Shown in pieces: positions 34,006 to 42,159 of a stretch of 61,169 nt of DNA (within the stretch, counting starts at the first letter, position 1; the number at the start of each line of letters is the position of its first letter). The position numbers were made by a program, and so were the translations under genes. Under the pieces are notes generated by a model, which saw nothing but the letters and a program-made list of their open reading frames with translations, ran no database searches and was not told the DNA's origin. Origin of the DNA: an uncultured Collinsella sp. (GTDB lineage Bacteria > Actinomycetota > Coriobacteriia > Coriobacteriales > Coriobacteriaceae); assembly GCA_905209765.1 (NCBI GenBank), contig CAJLUE010000005.1:1-61169 (forward strand), given 5' to 3'.

Positions 34006-35355
34006 ATGGACGACCTTTTTTCTGCCTCGACGCGCGAGCGTTCCTTTAAAAATGCGCCGCTCGCGGTGCGCATGCGTCCCAATTCGCTCGACGAGTATGT
34101 GGGTCAGCAAAAGGCCGTGGGCAAGGGTTCGTGGTTGCGTGCTGCGATTGAGCACGATGTGCTGTCGAGCGTGATACTGTACGGGCCGGCCGGTACGGGC
34201 AAGACGACGCTGGCCCACATTATCGCTAACCATACCAAGAGCGAGTTTGTCGAGGTCAGCGCCGTGACGGGTACCGTGAAGGACCTGCGTCGCGTGATTG
34301 ACGAGGCCAAGACGCGCCTGAATACGTACGACCGTCGCACCATTCTTTTCATCGACGAGATTCACCGCTTCTCCAAGTCGCAGCAGGATGCGCTTTTGCA
34401 TGCGGTTGAGAACCGCACCGTCATTATGATTGGCGCCACGACGGAGAATCCGTACTTCGAGGTCAACTCGGCGTTGCTCTCGCGTGGTCGCGTGGTGGAG
34501 CTCGAGCACCTTAAGGACGAGGATATCGCGACGCTCATTGAGCGTGCGCTTGAGGCACCGCAGGGTCTGAACGGTAAGTTCTCGGCCGATGAGGATACGG
34601 TTAGGTCCATCTGCACGCTGGCCGCGGGCGATGCTCGTTCGGCGCTCACGACGCTTGAGCTTGCGAGCGAGATTGCCGTCACGCGTCCCGATACCGAGGG
34701 AACGCCAGCGCCGGCGGCGGGGGAGCGCTACCCCATCACCGTGGATGACGTTAAGATTGCCAACCCGCGTCGTGGCTTTTCGTATGACAAAAACGGCGAC
34801 ATGCACTACGACATTATCAGTGCGTTTATTAAGTCTATGCGCGGCAGCGACCCCGATGCCACGATCTATTGGCTCGCGCGCATGATTGACGCAGGGGAGG
34901 ATCCCAAGTTTATTGCGCGCCGTATTATGATTCATGCTTCTGAGGATGTTGGCAACGCCGATCCGCAGGCGCTTTTGGTGGCGCATGCCGCGTTTAAGTC
35001 TGCCGAGGTCATTGGCTATCCCGAATGTCGCATTAACCTGGCTCAGGCTGCGCTCTATGTGTGCTTGGCGCCAAAATCCAACGCGTGCGAGGCTTCGATC
35101 GATGCGGCGCTGGCCGATATTCATAGCAGCGGCTTGCGCGAGGTACCGAGTTATCTTCGCGATCGTCATCGCCCGGGCAGCGACGAATATGGTGTGTATA
35201 AGTATCCGCATGATTATCCCGAAGGCTGGGTCGACCAGCGCTATTTGCCCGAGGGGCTGGAGCACGGCGCATTCTGGCAGCCTGCCGGCCGCGGTTGGGA
35301 AGAGTGGCGTGTGGAGCAAAGCGAGCGCGATCGTAGTGGCAACGCTCCTAAGTAG
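34006..35355 (+). CDS. rarA: Replication-associated recombination protein RarA
   Basis: RarA (MgsA) is a clamp-loader-like AAA+ ATPase acting at stalled replication forks. The 449-aa protein has PLAVRMRPNSLDEYVGQ at the N-terminus, Walker A GPAGTGKT (60-67) and Walker B DEIH (117-120) in FIDEIHRFSKSQQDALL. It also has the sensor GATTENPYF and the family C-terminal tetramerisation region with RHRPGSDEYGVYKYPHDYPEGWV. Several ATGs cluster at 33991, 34000 and 34006; 34006 fits the family start and a GGGATGG site best. Confidence 0.93.
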   Translation: MDDLFSASTRERSFKNAPLAVRMRPNSLDEYVGQQKAVGKGSWLRAAIEHDVLSSVILYGPAGTGKTTLAHIIANHTKSEFVEVSAVTGTVKDLRRVIDEAKTRLNTYDRRTILFIDEIHRFSKSQQDALLHAVENRTVIMIGATTENPYFEVNSALLSRGRVVELEHLKDEDIATLIERALEAPQGLNGKFSADEDTVRSICTLAAGDARSALTTLELASEIAVTRPDTEGTPAPAAGERYPITVDDVKIANPRRGFSYDKNGDMHYDIISAFIKSMRGSDPDATIYWLARMIDAGEDPKFIARRIMIHASEDVGNADPQALLVAHAAFKSAEVIGYPECRINLAQAALYVCLAPKSNACEASIDAALADIHSSGLREVPSYLRDRHRPGSDEYGVYKYPHDYPEGWVDQRYLPEGLEHGAFWQPAGRGWEEWRVEQSERDRSGNAPK

Positions 35356-35450
35356 GTCATTGGCGCCTCGCGCATTCCCTTTGGGTAACTTTCCCCTTCT
35401 TTGGGGTACCATGAACAGCGTCTGTATTTCGATTCCTTTGGGAGGCTTGT

Positions 35451-36041
35451 ATGAGTCCCATTCAAATCGCCCTGCTGGTGCTCGCCGTTGCCGGCGTGTG
35501 GGCTGTTATCGAGCTCGCGCTCACGCTGCGCAAGACCCGCACCGTCGTCGACTCGCTCGACAAGACAGTAAGCGACCTCAACAACACACTCGCCGAGGCA
35601 CAGCCCGTGGTGGCAAAGCTCGATGGTGCCGTTGACGAGCTTACGCCGGCACTTGCCCAGGTGGAGCCGCTGCTCAAGTCGAGCAAGACCGCCGTCGACG
35701 CCCTGACGTCCAACCTCGTTGAGGTTGAGGCGGTCGTTCGCGACATCTCTGAGGTTACAGGTAGCGTGGCCGAGGCAAGCAACGCCGTGTCGAGCGTGAC
35801 CGACTCTGCGGCTGGTGCCGTGCAGAAGCTCTTCAATAAGGTGAAGGCTCCTGCAGCCGACTCCGATCGCAAGCTCGCCGCTGCTGCCGAGGCCGAGCAG
35901 CCTACCGAGCGCGTTCTGATTGGTGAGGCTGAGGATGAGGCCGCCGATGGTGCGGATGCGGCTCAGAAGCCCGCAGCCAAGCCTGCTCAGTATTACACCT
36001 ATACGCCCGCCGAGACCTCCGAGGAGTCCTGCGATGAGTAG
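35451..36041 (+). CDS. DUF948-like membrane-anchored coiled-coil protein
   Basis: This 196-aa protein has one N-terminal TM helix (IQIALLVLAVAGVWAVIELAL, about 3-23). A long amphipathic helical region (about 25-125) of Val/Leu/Asp heptads resembles DUF948 or methyl-accepting-like stalks. An Ala/Glu-rich disordered tail follows. It has no catalytic motif. Its 3' end overlaps the RsbW-like gene by 8 bp and the sigma factor follows, so a sensor or anchor role at the membrane for that module is possible (inference only). Start ATG 35451 has GGGAGG upstream. Confidence 0.7.
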   Translation: MSPIQIALLVLAVAGVWAVIELALTLRKTRTVVDSLDKTVSDLNNTLAEAQPVVAKLDGAVDELTPALAQVEPLLKSSKTAVDALTSNLVEVEAVVRDISEVTGSVAEASNAVSSVTDSAAGAVQKLFNKVKAPAADSDRKLAAAAEAEQPTERVLIGEAEDEAADGADAAQKPAAKPAQYYTYTPAETSEESCDE

Positions 36042-36411
36042 CGAAGCAACCTGCCCCATTACGCTGAGCGTTGCCGGCGATCCGCGTCTCGCGCGCTTGG
36101 TGCGCATGACGGCCGCCAACGTCGGCGCCCTGTGCTCTATGTCCGTTGATCGAATCGAGGACATCCGTATGGCTGCCGAGGAAGCCTTCATCTTTGGCTG
36201 CACGGCCGTTGATTCCGACGATATCTCGATCAAATTCGATGTCGACGAATCGCATGTGGGCATGACCTTTACCTTTGGCGACCAGGCGACTGTCGATGAG
36301 GATGACCAGGCTGCCGTATATGCCGAGCTCATTTTGGCGAGCGTGTGCGATTCCTACGAAAAGACTGCGGCGCCCCTAACGCTTTCCCTCGACCTCAAGG
36401 CGGATATCTAA
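36034..36411 (+). CDS. RsbW-like anti-sigma protein with degenerate ATPase site
   Basis: This 125-aa protein aligns by eye along its length with RsbW/SpoIIAB GHKL-fold anti-sigma kinases. DRIEDIRMAAEEAF matches the first helix, and ISIKFDVDESHVGMTFTFGD the following strands. E50 of the N-box is kept, but the conserved Asn is replaced (EEAFIFG in place of EACTNA). The DxGxG and GLG nucleotide motifs are not recognisable. It may bind sigma without being a kinase. It is encoded directly before the sigma factor (1-bp gap) and overlaps the DUF948-like gene, supporting the anti-sigma reading. Start ATG 36034, GAGGAG upstream. Confidence 0.72.
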   Translation: MSSEATCPITLSVAGDPRLARLVRMTAANVGALCSMSVDRIEDIRMAAEEAFIFGCTAVDSDDISIKFDVDESHVGMTFTFGDQATVDEDDQAAVYAELILASVCDSYEKTAAPLTLSLDLKADI

Positions 36412-36412
36412 T

Positions 36413-37204
36413 ATGACCGAACGCTCCCGGAGCGGCAAGACCGCTTGGGACAAGGAGAAAACCCGCGAGCTGTTTCGTCGCTATAAAGAGACCGGTGATC
36501 CGGACGCACGCGAGCAGCTCGTCATGTCCCATATGAACCTGGTAAGGTTTCTTGCCAACAAATTTAAGAATCGCGGCGAGCCGCTCGATGACCTTTTGCA
36601 GGTCGGCTATCTGGGCTTGCTTAAGGCTATCGACCGCTTTGACTCTGAACGCGGACTTGAGTTCACGACGTTTGCCACGCCCACCATCCTGGGCGAGATT
36701 AAGCGCCACTTCCGCGATAAGGGCTGGAGTGTGCGCGTGCCGCGTCGTCTGCAGGAGCTCTCTGCCAAGGTCAACCAGGCTACCGACAAGCTCACCAACG
36801 AGCTTCAGCGTTCGCCCAAGGTTGAGGAAATCGCCGATTACTTGGGCGTGACCGTCGACGAGGTGCTCGAAGCCATGGAATCGTCCTCGGCCTATACCTC
36901 GGTGCCCATCGAGGCCCCCGGTGCATCCGACTCCGACGATGCGCCTTCGATTCTCGACCGCTATGCCGACGACGACAACGAGCTCGACTTTACCGATGAC
37001 CGCCTGGTGATTGAGGAGGCCATTCGCGATTTCTCGCCGCGCGAGCGCGAGGTGATCGAGCTGCGCTTTGTGAAGGGCATGACCCAGATCGAGATCGCCA
37101 AGAAGCTGGGCATCTCGCAGGTACAGGTCTCGCGCCTGCTGCGCCGTACCCTTAAGAAGATTCAAGACAAGATTGACCCCGACGGAGTGATGGTTCGTTC
37201 ATGA
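36413..37204 (+). CDS. SigB/SigF-family RNA polymerase sigma factor
   Basis: This 263-aa alternative sigma-70-type factor of the SigB/SigF/SigG group has region 2 LVRFLANKF then LDDLLQVGYLGLLKAIDRFD and FATPTILGEIKRHFRDKGW. Region 3 is VRVPRRLQEL, and region 4 has LSPREREVIELRF and the helix-turn-helix MTQIEIAKKLGISQVQVSRL. An acidic linker (about 160-188) joins regions 3 and 4. In Gram-positives this group directs general stress or sporulation genes and is held by an RsbW-type partner, here encoded 1 bp upstream. No RsbV-like anti-anti-sigma gene is visible. It overlaps the next gene by 4 bp. Confidence 0.9.
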   Translation: MTERSRSGKTAWDKEKTRELFRRYKETGDPDAREQLVMSHMNLVRFLANKFKNRGEPLDDLLQVGYLGLLKAIDRFDSERGLEFTTFATPTILGEIKRHFRDKGWSVRVPRRLQELSAKVNQATDKLTNELQRSPKVEEIADYLGVTVDEVLEAMESSSAYTSVPIEAPGASDSDDAPSILDRYADDDNELDFTDDRLVIEEAIRDFSPREREVIELRFVKGMTQIEIAKKLGISQVQVSRLLRRTLKKIQDKIDPDGVMVRS

Positions 37205-38613
37205 GTGAGCACCCCCAACAAACCGACCGCACGCTTCGCGATACCCGTATTCTGACGCTGCGCATTTGGGGCGTCGTCGGCTGCATTGTCATCGCTGCCG
37301 TCATCTTTAACCTTATGGGCATCCTGGCGCCGGTTATCGAGTTTTTGGCAGTCGGCTCCATCATCGCCTTTGTGATGTCGCCGATCACCAACTGGCTCGA
37401 GCACCATGGTGTGAATCGCGGCATCGGTTCGCTCATCGCGCTTATTGTGGTCGTTGCCGTGCTCGTCGGCGTCGTTTGCATCTTGTCGCCGATTCTCTTT
37501 GGTCAGATCATGGAAGTCCTGAGCCGCCTGCCCGAGCAGCTTCGTGTTGCCGGTGGCGACCTCAATGAGATGATCTCGCATGCCAAGACGCTCAACAACA
37601 CGCCGCTCAAGGAGTATCTGGACGATAACCTTTCTTCGCTCGTTACGGTGGCGTCCAAGTATGTCTCACAGATTGCCGCCGAGCTTGGCCGTGGTGTATT
37701 CCCCCTCATCACCAATACCGCGTCGCAGCTGCTTGTTATCTTTCTTGGCTTAGTGCTTGCCTATTGGTTGGCCTGCGACTATCCCCGTATGCACCACGAG
37801 GTCTGCACCATCATTGGTCAGGAAAAGGAGACCTCGTACCGTTTTATGGTCGCGATTCTTTCGCGCTCGGTCGGCGGCTACATGCGTGGCATGGTCGTAA
37901 CGTCGATCTGCGGTGGCATCCTCGCCTTTATCGGCTTTACGATCATCGGGCATCCGTATGCCGCACTCATGGCCATCTTTACCGGCATTATGCATTTGGT
38001 CCCGGTTGTCGGTCCCTGGGTGAGCGCGGCGATCGCCACGGTGCTCGGCTTTATGTACAGCCCGATGCTGGCGTTGTGGACGCTTGTCGTGACCATGGTG
38101 GCCCAAAATGTCACCGACAACGTCATTTCGCCTAAGGTCATGCAGAGCTCGGTCCAGGTGCATCCCATCATGAGCCTGACGGCCCTCGTTATTGGTTCGG
38201 CACTCATGGGTCCCATCGGCATGGTCATCGCCATTCCGCTGTGCGCGGCTCTGAAGGGTACCTTCGTGTATTACTTCGAGAACGAGACCGGCCGCCAGCT
38301 CGTGGCATATGATGGCGCCGTGTTTAAGGGCACGCCGTATCGCGATGCCGAGGGCAACCCGGTCGCCGCCTATGACGCGCTTGGTGACGACACGTTTATC
38401 TACGAGTCCGAGCTCATTGGCAACGAGACCGCGCCCGAAGCCAAAGCTATGCCCAAGCCTGAGCTCGATAATCCCTGGATCAAGCTCTCGGGTCTTCAGC
38501 CCGACGCGACGGGTTTCTTTAAGAACCCCTTCGCCAAGGACGATGATGCCGACTCGAATGACGACACCAAAACCGGCATCGACGGCTCCATGGATGATTC
38601 GGATTCCAAATAG
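37201..38613 (+). CDS. AI-2E family transporter
   Basis: This 470-aa membrane protein is of the AI-2E (PerM/YdiK/TqsA) family. About eight TM segments are arranged 3 + central soluble loop + 5, with the family stretches SIIAFVMSPITNWLE, LAYWLACDYPRM and HLVPVVGPWVSAAIATVLGF. NVTDNVISPKVMQSS and HPIMSLTALVIGSALMGPIGM also match. A hydrophilic Asp-rich tail of about 100 residues is unusual. Family members export small molecules or act in ion homeostasis; the substrate is unknown. The ATGA overlap with the sigma gene places it in that operon. Confidence 0.87.
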   Translation: MSEHPQQTDRTLRDTRILTLRIWGVVGCIVIAAVIFNLMGILAPVIEFLAVGSIIAFVMSPITNWLEHHGVNRGIGSLIALIVVVAVLVGVVCILSPILFGQIMEVLSRLPEQLRVAGGDLNEMISHAKTLNNTPLKEYLDDNLSSLVTVASKYVSQIAAELGRGVFPLITNTASQLLVIFLGLVLAYWLACDYPRMHHEVCTIIGQEKETSYRFMVAILSRSVGGYMRGMVVTSICGGILAFIGFTIIGHPYAALMAIFTGIMHLVPVVGPWVSAAIATVLGFMYSPMLALWTLVVTMVAQNVTDNVISPKVMQSSVQVHPIMSLTALVIGSALMGPIGMVIAIPLCAALKGTFVYYFENETGRQLVAYDGAVFKGTPYRDAEGNPVAAYDALGDDTFIYESELIGNETAPEAKAMPKPELDNPWIKLSGLQPDATGFFKNPFAKDDDADSNDDTKTGIDGSMDDSDSK

Positions 38614-38619
38614 GCCCTG

Positions 38620-38859
38620 TTAGCGTTTCTTGATGTTGTAAAAGACAAGAAACACGAGCAAAGCGATTGATAAGGGGCCGGCTACATAGAAATAGAGAAC
38701 GTCAATTGCGCGTAGAGGGCAATAAGCGTTGTCGCCGGACGTCACTGCATACAGTACGTAGCCAAATGCTGGTTGGTTTGCGTACCATTGGGAGAAGGCC
38801 AAGAGCGCTAAAAGTACTACTACCAGAAGTGCATTCAGGACAAATCGTTTGCTTTTCAT
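38620..38859 (-). CDS. Small two-TM membrane protein, unknown
   Basis: This 79-aa protein has no recognised family. It has a basic N-terminus (MKSKRF), a first TM helix (about 7-24), a short outside loop with two aromatic residues and one Cys (YCPLRAID), and a second TM helix (about 53-72) ending in KKR. ATG 38859 is chosen because AAGGAG lies six bases upstream. It is convergent with the AI-2E gene, with only 6 bp between the stops. Its real translation rests on the good ribosome site and hydrophobic pattern. Confidence 0.6.
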   Translation of the reverse strand: MKSKRFVLNALLVVVLLALLAFSQWYANQPAFGYVLYAVTSGDNAYCPLRAIDVLYFYVAGPLSIALLVFLVFYNIKKR

Positions 38860-38953
38860 CGATCGCTCCTTCCGGGTGATTCTTATATGGTATTTTACCA
38901 AACCCTTTTTTTTCAAAGGATTGTATGGTCCTAAATAACATGCACTTTCGCTG

Positions 38954-38983
38954 GAGGGTCGCTGTTTGGCGGCCCTCTTTTTT
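38954..38983 (+). terminator. Terminator hairpin in the alaS upstream region
   Basis: GAGGGTCGC (38954-38962) pairs with GCGGCCCTC (38969-38977) around TGTTTG, followed by six T. No plus-strand gene lies immediately upstream. It either ends a short leader or read-through RNA, or attenuates transcription before the alaS promoter just downstream. Confidence 0.7.
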
Positions 38984-39009
38984 GCGCTGGGGCGGTGGGA
39001 TGGTAATAT
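38981..39009 (+). promoter_or_regulatory. Candidate alaS promoter
   Basis: TTTGCG (38981-38986) and the extended -10 TGG-TAATAT (39001-39009) are about 17 bp apart. The -35 overlaps the T run of the preceding terminator. Confidence 0.55.
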
Positions 39010-39055
39010 CGTTACGTTTGAACTGTTTCGATGTGAAACCGAGGAGATTCCCTCT

Positions 39056-41713
39056 ATGAGTGCTGATTACCCGTCAATGACTACGGCCGAGATTCGCTCT
39101 AAGTTCCTCAACTTCTTTGAGGAGCGCGGTCTTAAGCTCTATCCTTCTTCATCCCTCGTCCCCGACGATCCTTCGCTGCTGCTTGCCAACGCCGGCATGA
39201 ACCAGTTTAAGGAGTACTACCAGGGCAAGAAGACCATGAAGGAGATCGGCGCGATCTCCTGCCAGAAGTGCGTCCGCACCAACGACATCGACTGCATCGG
39301 CGAGGACGGCCGTCACCTGTCCTTCTTTGAGATGCTCGGCGACTTCTCCTTTGGCGGCGTCTCCAAGCAGCAGGCCTGCGCTTGGGCCTTTGAGCTCATC
39401 ACCAAGGAGTTCAAGCTGCCGCTCGACCGCCTGTACTTCACCGTTTTTACCGAGGACGACGAGACCCACGACGTGTGGCGCTCCCTGGGCGTTGCCGAGG
39501 ACCACATCTCCCGCTTGGGCGAGGACGACAACTTCTGGGCCGCTGGCCCCACCGGCCCCTGCGGTCCGTGCTCCGAGATCTACTTTGACATGGGCGAGGA
39601 GGTCGGTTGCGGTAGCCCCGACTGCAAGCCCGGCTGCGACTGCGACCGCTTCCTTGAGTTCTGGAACCTCGTGTTTACCCAGTACGACCGCCAGGAGGAC
39701 GGCTCCATGCCGGAGCTGCCGCACCGCAACCTCGATACGGGCATGGGTCTGGAGCGCATGGCCGCCATCATGCAGCACAAGACCGCTAACTACGACGGCG
39801 ATCTGATGCAGCATCTCATCAAGCTCGGTGAGGAGATCAGCGGCAAGACCTATGACGCCGACGATTACTCCGGCGCCAGCCGCTCCCTGCGCATCATCGC
39901 CGACCACTCCCGTGCCGTCGACTTTATGATTTCTGACGGCATCCTGCCCGGTAACGAGGGCCGCGAGTACGTCCTTCGCCGCCTGCTCCGCCGTGCCGTG
40001 TTCCACGGTCGCCTGCTGGGCATCGAGGGCGCCTTCCTGACCAAGTTTATCGACGAGGTCAACGCTCAGATGGGCGAGGCCTATCCCGAGCTGCTCAAGA
40101 ACGTCGCGCTCGTTAAGGGCATCGTCGCATCCGAGGAGGAGCGTTTCTCCACGACGCTCGACAACGGCCGCGTTTACCTGGACGAGGCCCTGGCCGCACT
40201 CGCTGACGGCGCCGTCCTTCCGGGCGATGTCGCCTTTAAGCTGCACGACACCTTTGGTTTCCCCATTGACCTGACTGTCGAGATCGCCGGCACCGCCGGT
40301 CATGACGTCGACATGGACGGCTTCACCGCCTGCATGGAGGACCAGAAGGCCCGCGCCCGCGCCAACGCTAAGGGCGACGCCTGGGGTAGCTTCAACGACG
40401 TGTGGGTCGAGCTTTCCGACAAGGTTGCCGCGACCGAATTCGACGGCTATGACAACGACGTCATTGAGGGCGCCAAGGTTGTTGCCATCGTTCGCAACGG
40501 CGAGTCCGTCGAGTCCGTTGCCGCCGGCGAGGATGTCGAGGTTGTGCTCGACCGCACCCCGTTCTACGCCGAGATGGGTGGCCAGCAGGGCGACGCCGGT
40601 GAGCTTTCCGCCGAGGGCGTTTCGCTGACCGTTTCCGATACCAAGAACCACAACGGCCTGTATGCCCATGTCGCGCATGTTGCCGAGGGCACGCTGACCG
40701 TCGGTGCTACTGTGACCGCCGCGTTCGACGCCGAGCGCCGTGGTTTCCTGCGCCGCAACCATACCGCCACCCACCTGCTCGACGCTGCGCTTAAGCAGGT
40801 CCTGGGCGAGCACGTCTCCCAGGCCGGCTCGCTGGTGACGCCCGAGCACCTGCGCTTTGACTTCACGCACTTCGAGGCTCTGTCCTCCGACCAGCTCAAG
40901 GCTGTCGAGGACCTGGTCAACCAGCAGATCTTCGCTTCCAAGCCGGTCGTGACCCGCGTCATGGGCATCGACGAGGCCAAGGCCGCTGGTGCTGTCGCCC
41001 TCTTTGGCGAGAAGTACGGCGATGTCGTCCGCGTCGTCTCCGTGGGCGCCGAGGACCAGCCGTTCTCCCGCGAGCTCTGCGGTGGCACCCATGCCGCCAA
41101 TACTGCCGAGATCGGCCTGTTCAAGATCATTTCCGAGTCCTCCACGGGCTCGAATGTCCGCCGTATCGAGGCCGTGACCTCCAAGGGCGCTCTCGATTAC
41201 ATGGCCGACCGCCTGGCGCTCGTTGACGCCGCCGCCGCTGCGCTCAAGTGCCGCGTCGACGAGGTTCCCGCCCGCGTGGAGAACCTGCAGGCCGAGCTGC
41301 GCGAGACTTCCAGCAAGCTCAAGAAGGCTCTCACCGGTGGCTCCTCCGATGCGATCTCCAGCGCCATCGACGGCGCTGTCGAGCTGAATGGCTACAAGCT
41401 CGTTGTCGCCGAGCTTCAGGGTCTCGAGGCTGCCGACCTGCGCAACGTTTGGGATACCGTGCACCAGAAGGTCGCCGGCCCCGTCGCCTGCGTTGTTGCC
41501 AGCGTGACCGAGAAGGGCACCCCGGCCCTGCTCGCCGCCGGCTCCGATGACGCCGTGAAGGCCGGTTTCCACGCCGGCAACGTGATCAAGCAGATCGCGG
41601 GCCTGGTCGATGGCCGCGGTGGCGGCCGTCCCAACATGGCCCAGGCCGGTGGCAAGAACGCCGCCGGTATCGCTGATGCCCTCGCGGCCGCCAAGACCGC
41701 GCTCGGCGCCTAA
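39056..41713 (+). CDS. alaS: Alanyl-tRNA synthetase
   Basis: AlaRS charges tRNA-Ala and removes misattached Ser or Gly. The 885-aa class II enzyme begins MSADYPSMTTAEIRSKFLNFF and has the catalytic core with FFEMLGDFSFGG. Editing-domain metal sites are visible (NHTATHLLDAAL and CGGTHAANTAEIG), followed by a coiled-coil/C-Ala region ending in GRGGGRPNMAQAGGKN. ATG 39056 is set by GAGGAG (39041-39046); in-frame extension to 38966 runs through the promoter and terminator. ruvX follows after 17 bp. Confidence 0.97.
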   Translation: MSADYPSMTTAEIRSKFLNFFEERGLKLYPSSSLVPDDPSLLLANAGMNQFKEYYQGKKTMKEIGAISCQKCVRTNDIDCIGEDGRHLSFFEMLGDFSFGGVSKQQACAWAFELITKEFKLPLDRLYFTVFTEDDETHDVWRSLGVAEDHISRLGEDDNFWAAGPTGPCGPCSEIYFDMGEEVGCGSPDCKPGCDCDRFLEFWNLVFTQYDRQEDGSMPELPHRNLDTGMGLERMAAIMQHKTANYDGDLMQHLIKLGEEISGKTYDADDYSGASRSLRIIADHSRAVDFMISDGILPGNEGREYVLRRLLRRAVFHGRLLGIEGAFLTKFIDEVNAQMGEAYPELLKNVALVKGIVASEEERFSTTLDNGRVYLDEALAALADGAVLPGDVAFKLHDTFGFPIDLTVEIAGTAGHDVDMDGFTACMEDQKARARANAKGDAWGSFNDVWVELSDKVAATEFDGYDNDVIEGAKVVAIVRNGESVESVAAGEDVEVVLDRTPFYAEMGGQQGDAGELSAEGVSLTVSDTKNHNGLYAHVAHVAEGTLTVGATVTAAFDAERRGFLRRNHTATHLLDAALKQVLGEHVSQAGSLVTPEHLRFDFTHFEALSSDQLKAVEDLVNQQIFASKPVVTRVMGIDEAKAAGAVALFGEKYGDVVRVVSVGAEDQPFSRELCGGTHAANTAEIGLFKIISESSTGSNVRRIEAVTSKGALDYMADRLALVDAAAAALKCRVDEVPARVENLQAELRETSSKLKKALTGGSSDAISSAIDGAVELNGYKLVVAELQGLEAADLRNVWDTVHQKVAGPVACVVASVTEKGTPALLAAGSDDAVKAGFHAGNVIKQIAGLVDGRGGGRPNMAQAGGKNAAGIADALAAAKTALGA

Positions 41714-41730
41714 GAACCTAGGCTGTCACT

Positions 41731-42159
41731 GTGGTCGCGCTCGCGCTGGACATAGGGGAGACCAGGATTGGCATTGCCGTCTCGAGCCGTGATGGCAAGA
41801 TGGCGATGCCTGTCAAGGTGCTCCCGGCTGCCGAGGTCACCGGTATGGCAAAGACGTTCCGTTACCTAGTCGAGGACTATGAGCCCGATATCCTGGTAAG
41901 CGGACGTCCCTTGACCATGGCCGGTGAGCCCGGCCCCCAGGCCGAGCGCGTCGCCGCCGTGGCCCAAAAGATTGCCGACGAGCTCGAGCTTCCGCTGGAG
42001 TTTGAGGACGAGCGTCTGTCCTCGCAGGAGGCCAAGCGAATCCTGCGAGAGCAGGGGCTTAACGAAAAGCAGATGAGGGGCAAGATTGACATGATCGCCG
42101 CCAGCCTGTTCTTGCAGACATGGCTCGATCGTAAAAACGAGGAGGTTCAGCATGTCTAG
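41731..42159 (+). CDS. ruvX: Putative pre-16S rRNA nuclease / RuvX (YqgF)
   Basis: This 142-aa RNase H-like fold protein of the YqgF/RuvX family processes the 5' end of 16S rRNA in some bacteria; Holliday-junction resolution has also been proposed. Motifs seen are LALDIGETRIGIA (first catalytic Asp), VSGRPLTMAGEPG, FEDERLSS and a late Asp in GKIDMIAASLFLQ. The start is GTG 41731. The alaS-ruvX-mltG order is common in Gram-positives; it overlaps mltG by 8 bp. Confidence 0.92.
   Translation: MVALALDIGETRIGIAVSSRDGKMAMPVKVLPAAEVTGMAKTFRYLVEDYEPDILVSGRPLTMAGEPGPQAERVAAVAQKIADELELPLEFEDERLSSQEAKRILREQGLNEKQMRGKIDMIAASLFLQTWLDRKNEEVQHV

Noticed and set aside
39149..41572. 807-codon open frame antisense to alaS
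   Set aside because: Same third-position bias effect; the product is low-complexity Gly/Leu/Val/Asp without family features.
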